A DNA stretch of 34,028 bases from Nocardia exalbida NBRC 100660 (lineage in GTDB: Bacteria > Actinomycetota > Actinomycetes > Mycobacteriales > Mycobacteriaceae). Shown here in pieces: positions 1 through 7,073 of the stretch. The notes beneath the pieces are model-generated. The model ran no database searches, was not told the origin of the DNA, and worked only from the letters and a program-made list of their open reading frames with translations. The position numbers were made by a program, and so were the translations under genes. The stretch is taken from the NCBI RefSeq assembly GCF_000308575.1, contig NZ_BAFZ01000080.1, forward strand, positions 1 through 34,028, given 5' to 3'. Every line of letters begins with the position of its first letter. Within the stretch, counting starts at the first letter, position 1.

Positions 1-381
1 ATCGCCGTCTGGGGCATCGTCAAGTGGCCGGTGATGATGGCACTGATCAGCCTGGTCTTCGCCCTGCTGTACTGGGCGGCGCCGAATGTGCGGCAGCCGG
101 GATTCCGGTGGCTGACCCCCGGCAGCGCGCTGGCCGTCCTGCTGTGGGCGGGGGCGTCCTGGGGATTCGCGTTCTACGTCGGCCACTTCGGTTCCTACAA
201 CAGGGTCTACGGCTCCCTGGGTGGCGTCGTGGTCTTCCTCGTGTGGCTGTGGATCTCGAACATCGCGGTCCTGCTGGGCGCGGAGCTCGATGCCGAACTG
301 GCCCGGGCGCGCAACATCGCCCACGGCCATCCGGCAGACGCCGAACCCTATCTGCCGCCACGCGACGATCCCGACGAATGA
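1..381 (+). CDS. YihY/BrkB-family inner membrane protein, C-terminal part (5' end outside window)
   Basis: The frame is open from the first base and stops at 379-381, so only the last 126 residues of a longer membrane protein are seen. What remains has two or three hydrophobic segments and the segment FGSYNRVYGSLGG followed by VVFLVWLWISN and a GAELDAEL tail, which is the conserved end of the YihY/virulence factor BrkB family (once called ribonuclease BN; no nuclease role is supported). The extreme C-terminus is hydrophilic and acidic and probably cytoplasmic. The next gene starts 33 bases downstream on the same strand. The family's cellular role is not settled, and nothing here says more. 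The family call is firm; the start cannot be judged. Confidence 0.85.
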   Translation: MAVWGIVKWPVMMALISLVFALLYWAAPNVRQPGFRWLTPGSALAVLLWAGASWGFAFYVGHFGSYNRVYGSLGGVVVFLVWLWISNIAVLLGAELDAELARARNIAHGHPADAEPYLPPRDDPDE

Positions 382-414
382 CGAACGGCGGCAACAGATT
401 CGAGAGGACTTCGG

Positions 415-706
415 ATGGCTCAACGTGCTGAACACTCCGGCGCAGGACAAACACCGACCATGCCCTCGGAGGTCACCGGCAAGTTGTCGGTCTTCGACCG
501 TTTCGCGACGACGGCCGGCGCGGTGGCCTCCAAGGCGGGATTCTTCGTCCCGCTCCGACGCCGCCATCCAGCAGAAACTCAACGCGATCGCCGACGGACC
601 GGCCGACCTCATGAGCGAGCTGAGCGCCGATCATCCCGAACTGCTGCGTCACCGCAGGGAACTCGCCGAGGCCGTCGGGCTGGAGAACCGGGAGAGCGCC
701 GGGTGA
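415..706 (+). pseudogene. Low-affinity iron permease family gene with the central membrane region deleted
   Basis: An ATG at 415 follows a GAGAGGA ribosome binding site. The first frame reads into KLSVFDRFATTAGAVASKAG and FF, the usual amino terminus of actinobacterial low-affinity iron permease proteins (Iron_permease, PF04120). Right after this (about base 550) the frame runs into Arg-rich nonsense. The family's C-terminal part (RSDAAIQQKLNAIADG, then ELSADHPELL and LAEAVGL) continues from about base 554 in another frame and stops at 704-706. The hydrophobic segments that normally lie between are absent. This indicates an internal deletion that also shifted the frame, so no functional permease can be made. 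That the two halves belong to one family is recognised from memory of family sequences, not from a search. Confidence 0.75.
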
Positions 707-761
707 CCGGCGCGCGGGCCTGCGGCACCGTGCGCCGCAGGCCCGCGCGGACGCGGATTCG

Positions 762-911
762 TCACCGCTGATCGGTCTCGGTGTCCTTGCCCGCTTCCCG
801 GATCGCTTCGGCGAGTTCGCCACGCAGACGCTCGGCGTTGGCTTCGTCGCCGGTGTCCTCGGCGGTGGTGATGTCTTGACGCAATTGCGCGATCGTGTCC
901 CGCGAAACCAT
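762..911 (-). CDS. Small charged hypothetical protein, 49 aa
   Basis: A short frame runs leftward from ATG at 911 to TGA at 762. The sequence upstream of the ATG is gaggaggtcct, a near-perfect ribosome binding site that decides the start. The product (starting MVSRDTIAQLRQDITTAED) is very hydrophilic, rich in Asp, Glu, Arg and Ala, and looks like two amphipathic helices that could form a coiled coil. It has no signal peptide or membrane segment. I do not recognise a family. It lies tail to tail with the iron permease remnant. The good ribosome binding site and the clean helical composition argue for a real gene. Confidence 0.6.
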   Translation of the reverse strand: MVSRDTIAQLRQDITTAEDTGDEANAERLRGELAEAIREAGKDTETDQR

Positions 912-1298
912 AGGACCTCCTCGTCTCTTCGGACGGTTTCCAGTGCAGGGGCGAACCGAGCCCCTCGTGTTCAGGGTGGCCGCTCGGGCACGGACGAAAC
1001 ACTTCCGACACTCGTGCGGGCCGGTGGCGGACGCCGCATGCGGCGCTGGACCCGGCTCGCCGCGATCGCGCGCCGTAGAGTGGAAGATGCTCCGACGATT
1101 GAACCTCGACGAAGCGGGTATACGCCGTAGCGGTATGTCCGGATCGGCTTTCGCCTCTGCGGTAACGACCGCGGCCGATGCCCTGCCACCGAGTGAAACG
1201 GTCGTGACCAGTCCGTACGCCGAGCAAAGGGGCTCGACAAACCCCTTACGACGTGCCGGACGGGATGCCGTATTCGAGAGAGCAGGAGCGTCGCATCG
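912..1298. other. Intergenic region between the 49-aa gene and the AraC gene
   Basis: No convincing coding frame was found on either strand in these 387 bases. It must hold the divergent promoters of the small gene and the AraC regulator, but no clear -35/-10 pair was found. A short inverted repeat, AAGGGG (1227-1232) with CCCCTT (1242-1247), lies about 50 bases before the AraC start and could be an operator or a leader hairpin. Confidence 0.5.
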
Positions 1299-2252
1299 AT
1301 GGAATCACTCACCTTCCACAGCGACAGTCTGAGTGCGACCGAGGACTTCCTCAATCTGAACTACACCAAGATGCGGATCGGCAACAGCACGGGGGTACCG
1401 GTCCGGACGAACATCACCCGGAAACTGCTCGGTCCGGTCAGCCTGGACGAGCTCGAGTTGAGCTTCGACATGAAGTACGACGCCCAGCCGCTGGGCAAGA
1501 TATGCCTGTGCCAGGTGGCCATGGGGACGATCGAAGAGAACTACATCGACGGCACCACCGACTTCTTCCAGGCGGGCGACGTCGGGCTGCTCACACCACC
1601 GGACCTGCCGTATTCCGGGGTGGTCCACCACGCCCGTTACAGCATCACGATGTTCGATCCCGCTCTGCTGACCCGGGTCGCGGCCTCGGCAACGGACCGC
1701 GACCTGGAACCGATCCGGCTGACAGGTCATCGGCCGGTGTCCCCGGCCGCCGCGCGGCACCTGTCGAATGTGCTCGAGCACATGCGCGGTCTCGCCCTCG
1801 ACCGCACGGTGAGTGAACAACCGCTGGTCGCCTCCACTGCCGCGCAGTACCTCGCCGCCAGCGTGCTGCACACCCTCCCCAGCACGGCACACACCGATCC
1901 GACCGCGCGCGACCGCAACGACGCCCATCCCGAGACGGTGCGGCGCGCGCTGGCGTACCTCGAATCGCACGTCCGCGACGACATCACCGTCGCCGACATC
2001 GCCGCGGCCGCCTACGTCACCGTCCGCGCGCTGCAACTGGCGTTCCGTCGCCATCTCGACAGCACACCCATGGCGTACCTGCGCCGCCTTCGGCTACGCG
2101 GGGCGCACGAACAGCTGCGCGACTGCTCACCCGAGGACGGCCACACCGTGACCTCGATCGCCGCGGAATGGGGCTTCGCCCATCCGGGACGATTCGCGAC
2201 CGCCTACCGCGACGCGTACGGCCGATTCCCCCATACGACGCTCCAAGCGTGA
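1299..2252 (+). CDS. AraC family transcriptional regulator
   Basis: The product is a 317-aa DNA-binding regulator. Residues about 30-200 resemble the AraC-binding-like sensor domain found in many actinobacterial members. Residues about 223-317 form the double helix-turn-helix of the AraC/XylS family, seen as DITVADIAAAAYVTVRALQL for the first and TSIAAEWGFAHPGRFATAYR for the second, ending in the conserved Y-G-x-x-P pattern (AYGRFP). The chosen ATG follows AGGAG by ten bases. The gene is convergent with the sigma factor gene and has no obvious target beside it, so its effector and regulon are unknown. It is likely cytoplasmic. The family assignment is firm; any link to its neighbours would be a guess. 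Confidence 0.9.
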   Translation: MESLTFHSDSLSATEDFLNLNYTKMRIGNSTGVPVRTNITRKLLGPVSLDELELSFDMKYDAQPLGKICLCQVAMGTIEENYIDGTTDFFQAGDVGLLTPPDLPYSGVVHHARYSITMFDPALLTRVAASATDRDLEPIRLTGHRPVSPAAARHLSNVLEHMRGLALDRTVSEQPLVASTAAQYLAASVLHTLPSTAHTDPTARDRNDAHPETVRRALAYLESHVRDDITVADIAAAAYVTVRALQLAFRRHLDSTPMAYLRRLRLRGAHEQLRDCSPEDGHTVTSIAAEWGFAHPGRFATAYRDAYGRFPHTTLQA

Positions 2253-2310
2253 TCCCGCGCACCTTGGCCTGCGGCGATCCCGGCCGAGCGCGGCGCGGGG
2301 GCGGTCGCGA

Positions 2311-3132
2311 TCAGTCGCGCAGAGCGCGCGCTCGGAGTTCGGCGAGCGTCCGCGACAAGACGCGCGAGATGTGCATCTGCGAGACGCCGAGCGCGGCGGC
2401 GATCTGGGCTTGCGTACATCCTTCGAAGAAACGCATGCGCAGTACGCGCCGCTCGCGTTCGGGCAGTTCGGCCAGCAATGGGGCGACCGCGAGCGCTTCG
2501 TCGGTCAGGTCGTAGGAGGGGTCCTCCTCGCCGAACGTCTCCGCGACCCGAACGGCGGCGCTGCCGGTGTCGTCGTCATCGATGACGGCATCGATGGAGT
2601 TCGTGGAGTAGGCGTTACCCGCCAGCAGCGCTTGCGTGACCTCGGTCAGGTCGATGTCCAGCTCCACGGCGATCTCGAGCGCGGTGGGCATTCGTCCCAG
2701 ACGTTGGGACAGCCGCTCCACGGCCGGGCCGATGGTCAGCTGGATCTCCTTGATCCGGCGCGGGACCCGCACCGCCCAGCTGTGGTCCCGGAAGTGGCGG
2801 CGCACCTCCCCCATGATCGTGGGGACCGCGAACGACAGGAACGACGGTCCCCGTCCCGGGTCGAAGCGGTCGACCGCGAGCACCAATCCCACAGCGGCGA
2901 TCTGGTACAGATCGTCGTAATTCTCTCCGCGACCGACGAAGCGACGGGCGATATGCTCGGCCAGCGGCAGGCACCGGCGCATGATCTCTTCCCGCAGCCG
3001 CGGACGTCCGGGGTCGTTCTCGGCCATCGCGTGCAATTTCGCGAGCCACGGTTCGATTCCGTCGTAGCTGTCGGTTCCTCGCCGGGCCCGGCGGGGCGTG
3101 GCGGTCCTGTGGTTCGCGGTCGCCAGTGACAT
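2311..3132 (-). CDS. RNA polymerase sigma factor, SigB/SigF/SigG subfamily
   Basis: This 273-aa protein is a general-stress type sigma-70 factor. Region 2 lies at about 45-120 and includes ENYDDLYQIAAVGLVLAVDR and the -10 recognition helix SFAVPTIMGEVRRHFRDHSW. Region 3 follows (RIKEIQL...LGRMPTALEIAVEL), and region 4 at about 220-270 has the helix-turn-helix CTQAQIAAALGVSQMHISRV. The ATG is preceded by GAGGAAG. It lies 79 bases downstream of a STAS-domain gene on the same strand, the usual company of SigF-type factors, which are held by an anti-sigma kinase and freed by a STAS antagonist. No anti-sigma kinase gene is present in this window, so the partner must be elsewhere. Nocardiae carry several paralogues, so I give no symbol. 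Confidence 0.92.
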   Translation of the reverse strand: MSLATANHRTATPRRARRGTDSYDGIEPWLAKLHAMAENDPGRPRLREEIMRRCLPLAEHIARRFVGRGENYDDLYQIAAVGLVLAVDRFDPGRGPSFLSFAVPTIMGEVRRHFRDHSWAVRVPRRIKEIQLTIGPAVERLSQRLGRMPTALEIAVELDIDLTEVTQALLAGNAYSTNSIDAVIDDDDTGSAAVRVAETFGEEDPSYDLTDEALAVAPLLAELPERERRVLRMRFFEGCTQAQIAAALGVSQMHISRVLSRTLAELRARALRD

Positions 3133-3211
3133 GAGCTTCCTCGATTCCCCTTTTCCAGCGGTCGACGCGCTCGTGCGATGGCCGACGAGGCGACGGTCGC
3201 CGAGTACCGCC

Positions 3212-3736
3212 CTACCGTTGCGTCAAGCGCTCGTGGGCGGTCTTGTTCGTATTTCGGACGGCCGAGCGGTGTGCATGTGCGTTCGGGGGATGCGGCCGCT
3301 GCTCCTCGTCCGCCCGCCCCGCCGTCTCGTCCGCACGGGCGGCCGCGGATGACCGGCACACGCGCGGCTGGTCGCCGCCGTGCATCGCAGGCACCGGGCA
3401 CGCCATGACCGGCACGCTCTGCCGCACCGCCAGCAGGTCCAGGATGCGCCGCACGGGCACCTCGTCCGGCACGGTCATGCCGACCGGTACGCCCGCTCGC
3501 GCACCCCATTCCGCCAGCCCCAGCACCACGCGCACGCCCGCACAGGACAGAAAACGCACCTCGCACAGGTCGATGAGCACCGGAAGAGGGTTCGGCGTTG
3601 TGCCGCAGTATTTTTCGACGATTTCGGTCATCGACGTGAGGCATCCCTCGGCCGTCGCCGCATCGAGTTCACCGTGTGTGACGAGGATCAGGCCGTCGCC
3701 GGTTCGGACGCCTTCGACGCCGTTCTGACAGGTCAT
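3212..3736 (-). CDS. STAS-domain protein (anti-sigma factor antagonist type)
   Basis: The protein has 174 aa when started at the ATG at 3736, which follows GGGGGAGGTGCGC. A start ten codons upstream has no such site. Residues about 8-112 form a STAS domain: GDGLILVTHGELDAATAEG, then VLIDLCEVRFLSCAGVRVV. Aligned by eye with SpoIIAA (FMDSSG), the segment reads F62-L-S-C65-A-G, so Cys65 sits where the phosphorylated Ser normally is. The last 55 or so residues form a hydrophilic, Arg/Ala-rich tail without a recognisable fold. Its place between a PAS-ANTAR gene and a sigma factor gene suggests a role in controlling that sigma factor. Given the missing Ser, it may act without the usual phosphorylation switch. 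Confidence 0.8.
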   Translation of the reverse strand: MTCQNGVEGVRTGDGLILVTHGELDAATAEGCLTSMTEIVEKYCGTTPNPLPVLIDLCEVRFLSCAGVRVVLGLAEWGARAGVPVGMTVPDEVPVRRILDLLAVRQSVPVMACPVPAMHGGDQPRVCRSSAAARADETAGRADEEQRPHPPNAHAHRSAVRNTNKTAHERLTQR

Positions 3737-3829
3737 GCGCACCTCCCCCGCGGCCGGTATCGGCACAAGACCGCAACTTCGAGCCTGGCGGTGAGCGCCG
3801 GTGGTGTCAGTGCGATGGACGAAGTCTGC

Positions 3830-3861
3830 CGGGGCATCGGTCCGAAAAACGAAATGCCCCG
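3830..3861 (-). terminator. Hairpin downstream of the PAS-ANTAR gene
   Basis: CGGGGCAT (3830-3837) and ATGCCCCG (3854-3861) form an 8-bp perfect stem with a 16-base A/T-richer loop, about 30 bases after the stop of the PAS-ANTAR gene. There is no clear U-run, as is common in actinobacteria. It would separate that gene from the STAS gene or lower read-through. Confidence 0.4.
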
Positions 3862-3890
3862 CGGCGTTCCGGCTGCCTGTCGCTCGGTCA

Positions 3891-4565
3891 TCAGTCGCGG
3901 GGTATGCGGTGGTGGACGGTGAGCAGGATGTGGTCGAAGGCGGCGACCAGGTCCGGCGGTGGCGGCGGCACCTGGAGCAACTCCGTGATCAACTGCTGGG
4001 CGAGCGCCCGCAGCTTGGTGTTGGTTTCCTGCGACCGCCAGCGCAGGACCTGGAACGCTTGCTCGGCGCTGATCTGATAGATGCGCATGAGCACGCCTTT
4101 GGCCTGCTCGATCACGGCGCGGTTCTCGTAGAGTCCGGGCAGCGTCGCGGCCAGCATAGCTTCGTGCGCCTCGGCGAGGGTGTCGGAGAGGTCGACGTAG
4201 AAGCCGGAGGTCCCGACCGCGGTGCCCGTGTCGTCCAGGATCCGGTCGGCGACGACGAGCACGGTGTGTTCCTGGCCGGACAGGTCGATGAACCGATGCC
4301 TGCTGGAGAAGGTTTCGCCGTGATCGATGGCGCGTGTGATGGTCTCGGCCACGTGTGTGCGGTCGTCGGGGTGTTTGTGTGCGAGCAGCAGCTCTGTGGT
4401 GGGCTCGATCTCGCCGGGCCGGTAGCCGTGCATGCGATAGACCTCCGCGGACCATTCCCACCGACGGGTGGCGAACCAGAAGCGGAAGCTTCCGACCGCA
4501 GGGGGCTCCGGTGCCGAACCGGTGGGGGTCAAGACGGACGTGCGGGGCTCCATATGCCGAGTCAT
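3891..4565 (-). CDS. PAS and ANTAR domain regulator
   Basis: The product is 224 aa when started at ATG 4565, which has GGAGAGG ten bases upstream. A longer frame to 4646 lacks such a site and reads like non-coding sequence. Residues about 20-125 form a PAS fold of the PAS_3 kind (WEWSAEVYRMHGYRPGEI, then HPDDRTHV and HRFIDLSGQEHTVLVVADRI). Residues about 140-200 are an ANTAR RNA-binding domain (NRAVIEQAKGVLMRIYQIS, with ALAQQLI at the end). ANTAR proteins bind paired hairpins in nascent RNA and prevent termination. Here the PAS domain presumably senses a small ligand or redox state. Such PAS-ANTAR proteins are numerous in Nocardia. The target RNA is unknown and no ANTAR hairpin pair was identified nearby. 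Confidence 0.87.
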   Translation of the reverse strand: MTRHMEPRTSVLTPTGSAPEPPAVGSFRFWFATRRWEWSAEVYRMHGYRPGEIEPTTELLLAHKHPDDRTHVAETITRAIDHGETFSSRHRFIDLSGQEHTVLVVADRILDDTGTAVGTSGFYVDLSDTLAEAHEAMLAATLPGLYENRAVIEQAKGVLMRIYQISAEQAFQVLRWRSQETNTKLRALAQQLITELLQVPPPPPDLVAAFDHILLTVHHRIPRD

Positions 4566-4934
4566 GGATGCAGTGCCTCTCCGAGGTACAAGGGGCTTGC
4601 GGCCGCAACGGGTCCGCGGGTCGACGCCATCCCTCGACGGGATCACGCGGACGCGGACGCGTCGGGCCGAGAATCCGCTGTTGACTCAACGGCCGGCGCA
4701 CGCGCACATCGTGGCGGCAACCGGGGACCCAAGAGCCAGTATGTCATCCATGTCCCGCCCGGGTGCGATAAGCCCGGCAAACGAGCCCACCCAGGAATTC
4801 GTAATCCGCGGTAACCGCTTGGCATCCAGAGCTTTCGCACAGCGTGACTCCCGATTCACCAGGTGCGCGATCCGAGCCGTCGCGCCGGATGCGCGGTGTC
4901 CCGCAGATCCCGAACCCGGGTAGCGAGGCGAATG
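4566..4934. other. Intergenic region between the PAS-ANTAR gene and the sugar kinase gene
   Basis: No credible gene was found in 369 bases. It contains an 11-base palindrome, GTTGACTCAAC (4680-4690), about 115 bases upstream of the PAS-ANTAR start. This could belong to its promoter or be an operator. No clear terminator for the sugar kinase gene was seen. Confidence 0.4.
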
Positions 4935-5936
4935 TCACGTCCCCGGATCGCCCCAGGCGGCAGGCACTCCGCAAACCGTGGCCGGTTCCGATTCCGAGAA
5001 CGCCGCGGCGGCACCGGAGCCGACGAACTCGGCCGCCGCGAGTACAGCGCGGCGCACCGCGCTTTCGGGTCCGCTGCCCTGGCCCAACTGGGCTGCCGCG
5101 GCGATGGCGAAACTGTCGCCCGCGCCGCAGGCGTCGCTGCCGTCGGGAGCCTTGGCCGCGGCCGGAAGCGGGATGCGCAGGCGTTTACCCGACGCGCGCA
5201 GGCACATCAGGGCGCCCTCCGATCCGAGGGTCACCGCGATCGCCTGCACGGCCCACCCTTTGGCGAGTTTCCACAGGTCCGGTCCGTCATCGAGCCGACC
5301 GGACAGCAGGGCGAGCGCTTCCGCGCGACTCGGGGTGACCAGAGCCGCACCCGGGATCGGGACGGATCCGCGCGGATGGGGATCCCAGACGACCGGGACG
5401 TGAGCGGCGTGGGCGCGCAGCAGCGCGCGGATCTGCGGGTGGGTCGCGATGCCGCGACCGTAGTCCGAGACCACCACGGCATGCGCCGCCGCGAGCACGG
5501 CGTGCGCCGCCTCGGGCAGCAGATCGGTGCCGAGTCGTCCCGTACCGGAATCGATCCTGGTGATCAGGACCGGCCGCCGGGGCTCCTTGGTCCTGGCGTG
5601 CCCGTTCGGGGCGGCCCACGGACCGATCGCCCGCACCCGCTGCTTGCAGACCGTCGAACCGCGCAGGGGCAGCGCGATGACCCGGACGTGGCCGTCCAGC
5701 AGTCCGCGCAGCCGGGCAGCCGCCTCGTCGGAGGCGAAGCCGGCGATGAGAACGACTTCCCGCTCTCCCGTCGCGGCGAGCCGGGCTGCCAGTCCCGCCC
5801 CACCGGGACGGAACGTCCGGTGTTCGACGTCAACTACAGGAGCCGCGGAATTCGGGCTGCACCGGTCGGCGCGACCGTCGACGTCGATGTCGAGCAGCGC
5901 GTCGCCGATCACGACGAGCGGATCGGCCGCCGCCAT
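4935..5936 (-). CDS. PfkB-family carbohydrate kinase, RfaE/HldE kinase-like
   Basis: The product is a 333-aa cytoplasmic sugar kinase of the ribokinase/PfkB family. The ATG at 5936 is preceded by GGAGCGGG. Visible family features are the amino-terminal VVIGDALLDIDVDG, the GGAG segment near residue 45, VVVSDYGRG near 160, WDPHPRG and TPSRAEA, and the C-terminal signature DACGAGDSFA near 267-276 with the catalytic base Asp. The DYGRG and DPHPRG segments point to the heptose-7-phosphate kinase (RfaE/HldE kinase domain) branch. In actinobacteria this branch occurs in sugar or glycosyltransferase clusters instead of LPS synthesis. The start overlaps the stop of a short frame that looks like a glycosyltransferase stump (TGATG), which supports an ancestral operon. 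The sugar substrate is inferred only. Confidence 0.82.
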   Translation of the reverse strand: MAAADPLVVIGDALLDIDVDGRADRCSPNSAAPVVDVEHRTFRPGGAGLAARLAATGEREVVLIAGFASDEAAARLRGLLDGHVRVIALPLRGSTVCKQRVRAIGPWAAPNGHARTKEPRRPVLITRIDSGTGRLGTDLLPEAAHAVLAAAHAVVVSDYGRGIATHPQIRALLRAHAAHVPVVWDPHPRGSVPIPGAALVTPSRAEALALLSGRLDDGPDLWKLAKGWAVQAIAVTLGSEGALMCLRASGKRLRIPLPAAAKAPDGSDACGAGDSFAIAAAAQLGQGSGPESAVRRAVLAAAEFVGSGAAAAFSESEPATVCGVPAAWGDPGT

Positions 5937-6073
5937 CAATCCCGCTCCAACGCGTCTTCCGACCCCGGGCACCGTCCGCCGCCTGTTCCGGACTGTGGCC
6001 GAGCGATATCCGCCCCTGTCGCTGCGGCCACGCTCAGCGGGCCTGCGTGCTCGATCACCATGGCGATCTTCAC
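5936..6073 (-). pseudogene. Stump of a glycosyltransferase (GT4-like) gene
   Basis: A 45-codon frame starts at GTG 6073, seven bases after GGAG, and ends in a TGA that overlaps the ATG of the sugar kinase gene (TGATG). Its first 14 residues, VKIAMVIEHAGPLS, match the typical start of actinobacterial family 4 glycosyltransferases (MKIAMVSEHASPL). These enzymes continue into a Gly-rich donor-binding domain and have about 350-400 residues. Here that continuation is missing: after residue 15 the sequence turns into Ala/Gly/Arg-rich residues without family features. I infer that an internal deletion removed nearly the whole gene and left its start signals and its junction with the kinase gene. A truly short gene cannot be excluded. 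Confidence 0.5.
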
Positions 6074-6309
6074 TGCCGGCTCCGTTCGCCGCGGACGACT
6101 GGGTCGATTAGCAGTAACCGATCGGGGCCTCACGGCGAAGCCCGCAGGTGCTGACATGCCCGGACCGATCGGGACGAAACATGCTGAGCCGAAATACCGC
6201 CCGAATCGCCCCCTGAACTGCGCTGATCTGCGCACAGCTTCCGGCATTGCCATCGGCTGGGCTCGAACGAATCCGGAGACGACGGACGCGAAGTCCCGGT
6301 GCGGCGGAA

Positions 6310-6621
6310 CTACCGCCCGGACGTACCGGGGCGTGGGTAGGGACGTACCGTCGCCGCTTCGGGTCCGCGGTCGGTGATCGTGGTGGTGAAAACGACGGTT
6401 TGCCCAGGGCCGAGGGTTTTGTATCCGCGGGTGTCGATGGCGCGGAAGTCGACGAACACCGGGCTGGTGCGGTCATCGGGCTCGAGGTAGCCGAAGCCCT
6501 TCTCGGTGTCGAACCAGGCGACGGTGCCGTAGCGCCATTCGGTGGCCGTGGCGGGAACGACGGTCTCGCGATGCCCGCGTGGCGGCCGGGATCGAACCGG
6601 GGCATGCGTGGTGATTGTCAT
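6310..6621 (-). CDS. Cold-shock domain protein
   Basis: The product is a 103-aa single-stranded nucleic-acid-binding protein. Residues about 27-92 form one cold-shock domain: WRYGTVAWFDTEKGFGYLEP with an RNP1-like KGFGYL, then VFVDF, an RNP2-like motif in which the usual His of VFVHF is Asp. About 25 basic, Pro-rich residues precede the domain, and a 10-residue tail follows. The ATG at 6621 lacks a good ribosome binding site. An alternative in-frame ATG at 6723 overlaps the stop of the upstream gene as TGATG and follows AAAGGCAGG. However, the 34 codons it would add have a poorer third-position GC bias and contain a strong hairpin, so I prefer 6621. Likely a regulator of RNA structure or of stress transcripts. 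Confidence 0.75.
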   Translation of the reverse strand: MTITTHAPVRSRPPRGHRETVVPATATEWRYGTVAWFDTEKGFGYLEPDDRTSPVFVDFRAIDTRGYKTLGPGQTVVFTTTITDRGPEAATVRPYPRPGTSGR

Positions 6622-6651
6622 GGGAAAGCGTGTCGCGGGGATGGGGGGGCT

Positions 6652-6682
6652 GCGGGCCCGGGACACCGGGTACCGGGCCCGC
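6652..6682 (-). promoter_or_regulatory. Strong hairpin ahead of the cold-shock gene
   Basis: GCGGGCCCGG (6652-6661) and CCGGGCCCGC (6673-6682) form a perfect 10-bp stem with an 11-base loop. It lies between the 102-aa gene and the preferred cold-shock start. It could terminate the hsp20 transcript, or be a structured 5' leader that controls cold-shock translation. If the upstream start at 6723 were used, it would lie inside the coding region. Confidence 0.45.
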
Positions 6683-6722
6683 GTCGGAAGAGAGTGACGT
6701 GACGGTTCGATCGGTCCGGGCA

Positions 6723-7031
6723 TCACCTGCCTTTCGCTGTGCTCGTCTTTCCGTTGACACCGACCGGATGCCTCTTCGCCCGCGGAGGTCCGCGCTCGCG
6801 CGGGTGCGGACGGTGCGCGGGGATTCGGCCGCGCAGGGCGGCCACTTCCGAGGAGCGCCGCACCCCGGTCACCCTCTCGTGGGCAGAAGCCAGGCGCGGC
6901 GGCGCCGGCGGACATCGCGCGGGAGCCAGAGCCTCACAAAGGATCTCGTCCACCTCGGCGAACAACACCTCGAGTTCGGCATCCAGCAGCGGTGACTCGC
7001 AGACGTCATCCCACGTGTCGAGCATGGTCAC
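6723..7031 (-). CDS. Hypothetical protein, 102 aa, downstream of hsp20
   Basis: The GTG at 7031 follows AGGAGGTGAAGGGTC, a strong ribosome binding site. The first 30 residues (from MLDTWDDVCESPLLDAEL) are acidic and probably helical. The rest is Pro/Arg-rich and likely disordered, with a basic end. No signal peptide or membrane segment is visible, and I do not recognise a family. It starts 42 bases after the Hsp20 stop on the same strand, so it is probably cotranscribed with it. Its TGA overlaps an ATG in the frame of the cold-shock protein. A stress role is inferred from position alone. Confidence 0.6.
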   Translation of the reverse strand: MTMLDTWDDVCESPLLDAELEVLFAEVDEILCEALAPARCPPAPPRLASAHERVTGVRRSSEVAALRGRIPAHRPHPRERGPPRAKRHPVGVNGKTSTAKGR

Positions 7032-7073
7032 GACCCTTCACCTCCTGCCGGAACGTGCTGGGCCCCGCGGCGA

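Noticed and set aside
4680..4690. GTTGACTCAAC as a regulator site
   Set aside because: A single 11-base palindrome far from the nearest start with no adjacent regulator is too weak to call as an operator.
4863..6377. A 504-codon plus-strand frame over the sugar kinase gene
   Set aside because: Arg/Gly-rich antisense product without family features; the kinase motifs on the minus strand are convincing.
6622..6723. A 34-codon N-terminal extension of the cold-shock protein
   Set aside because: The third-position bias is weaker than in neighbours, several rare codons occur and a strong hairpin lies inside, although the TGATG overlap leaves some doubt.
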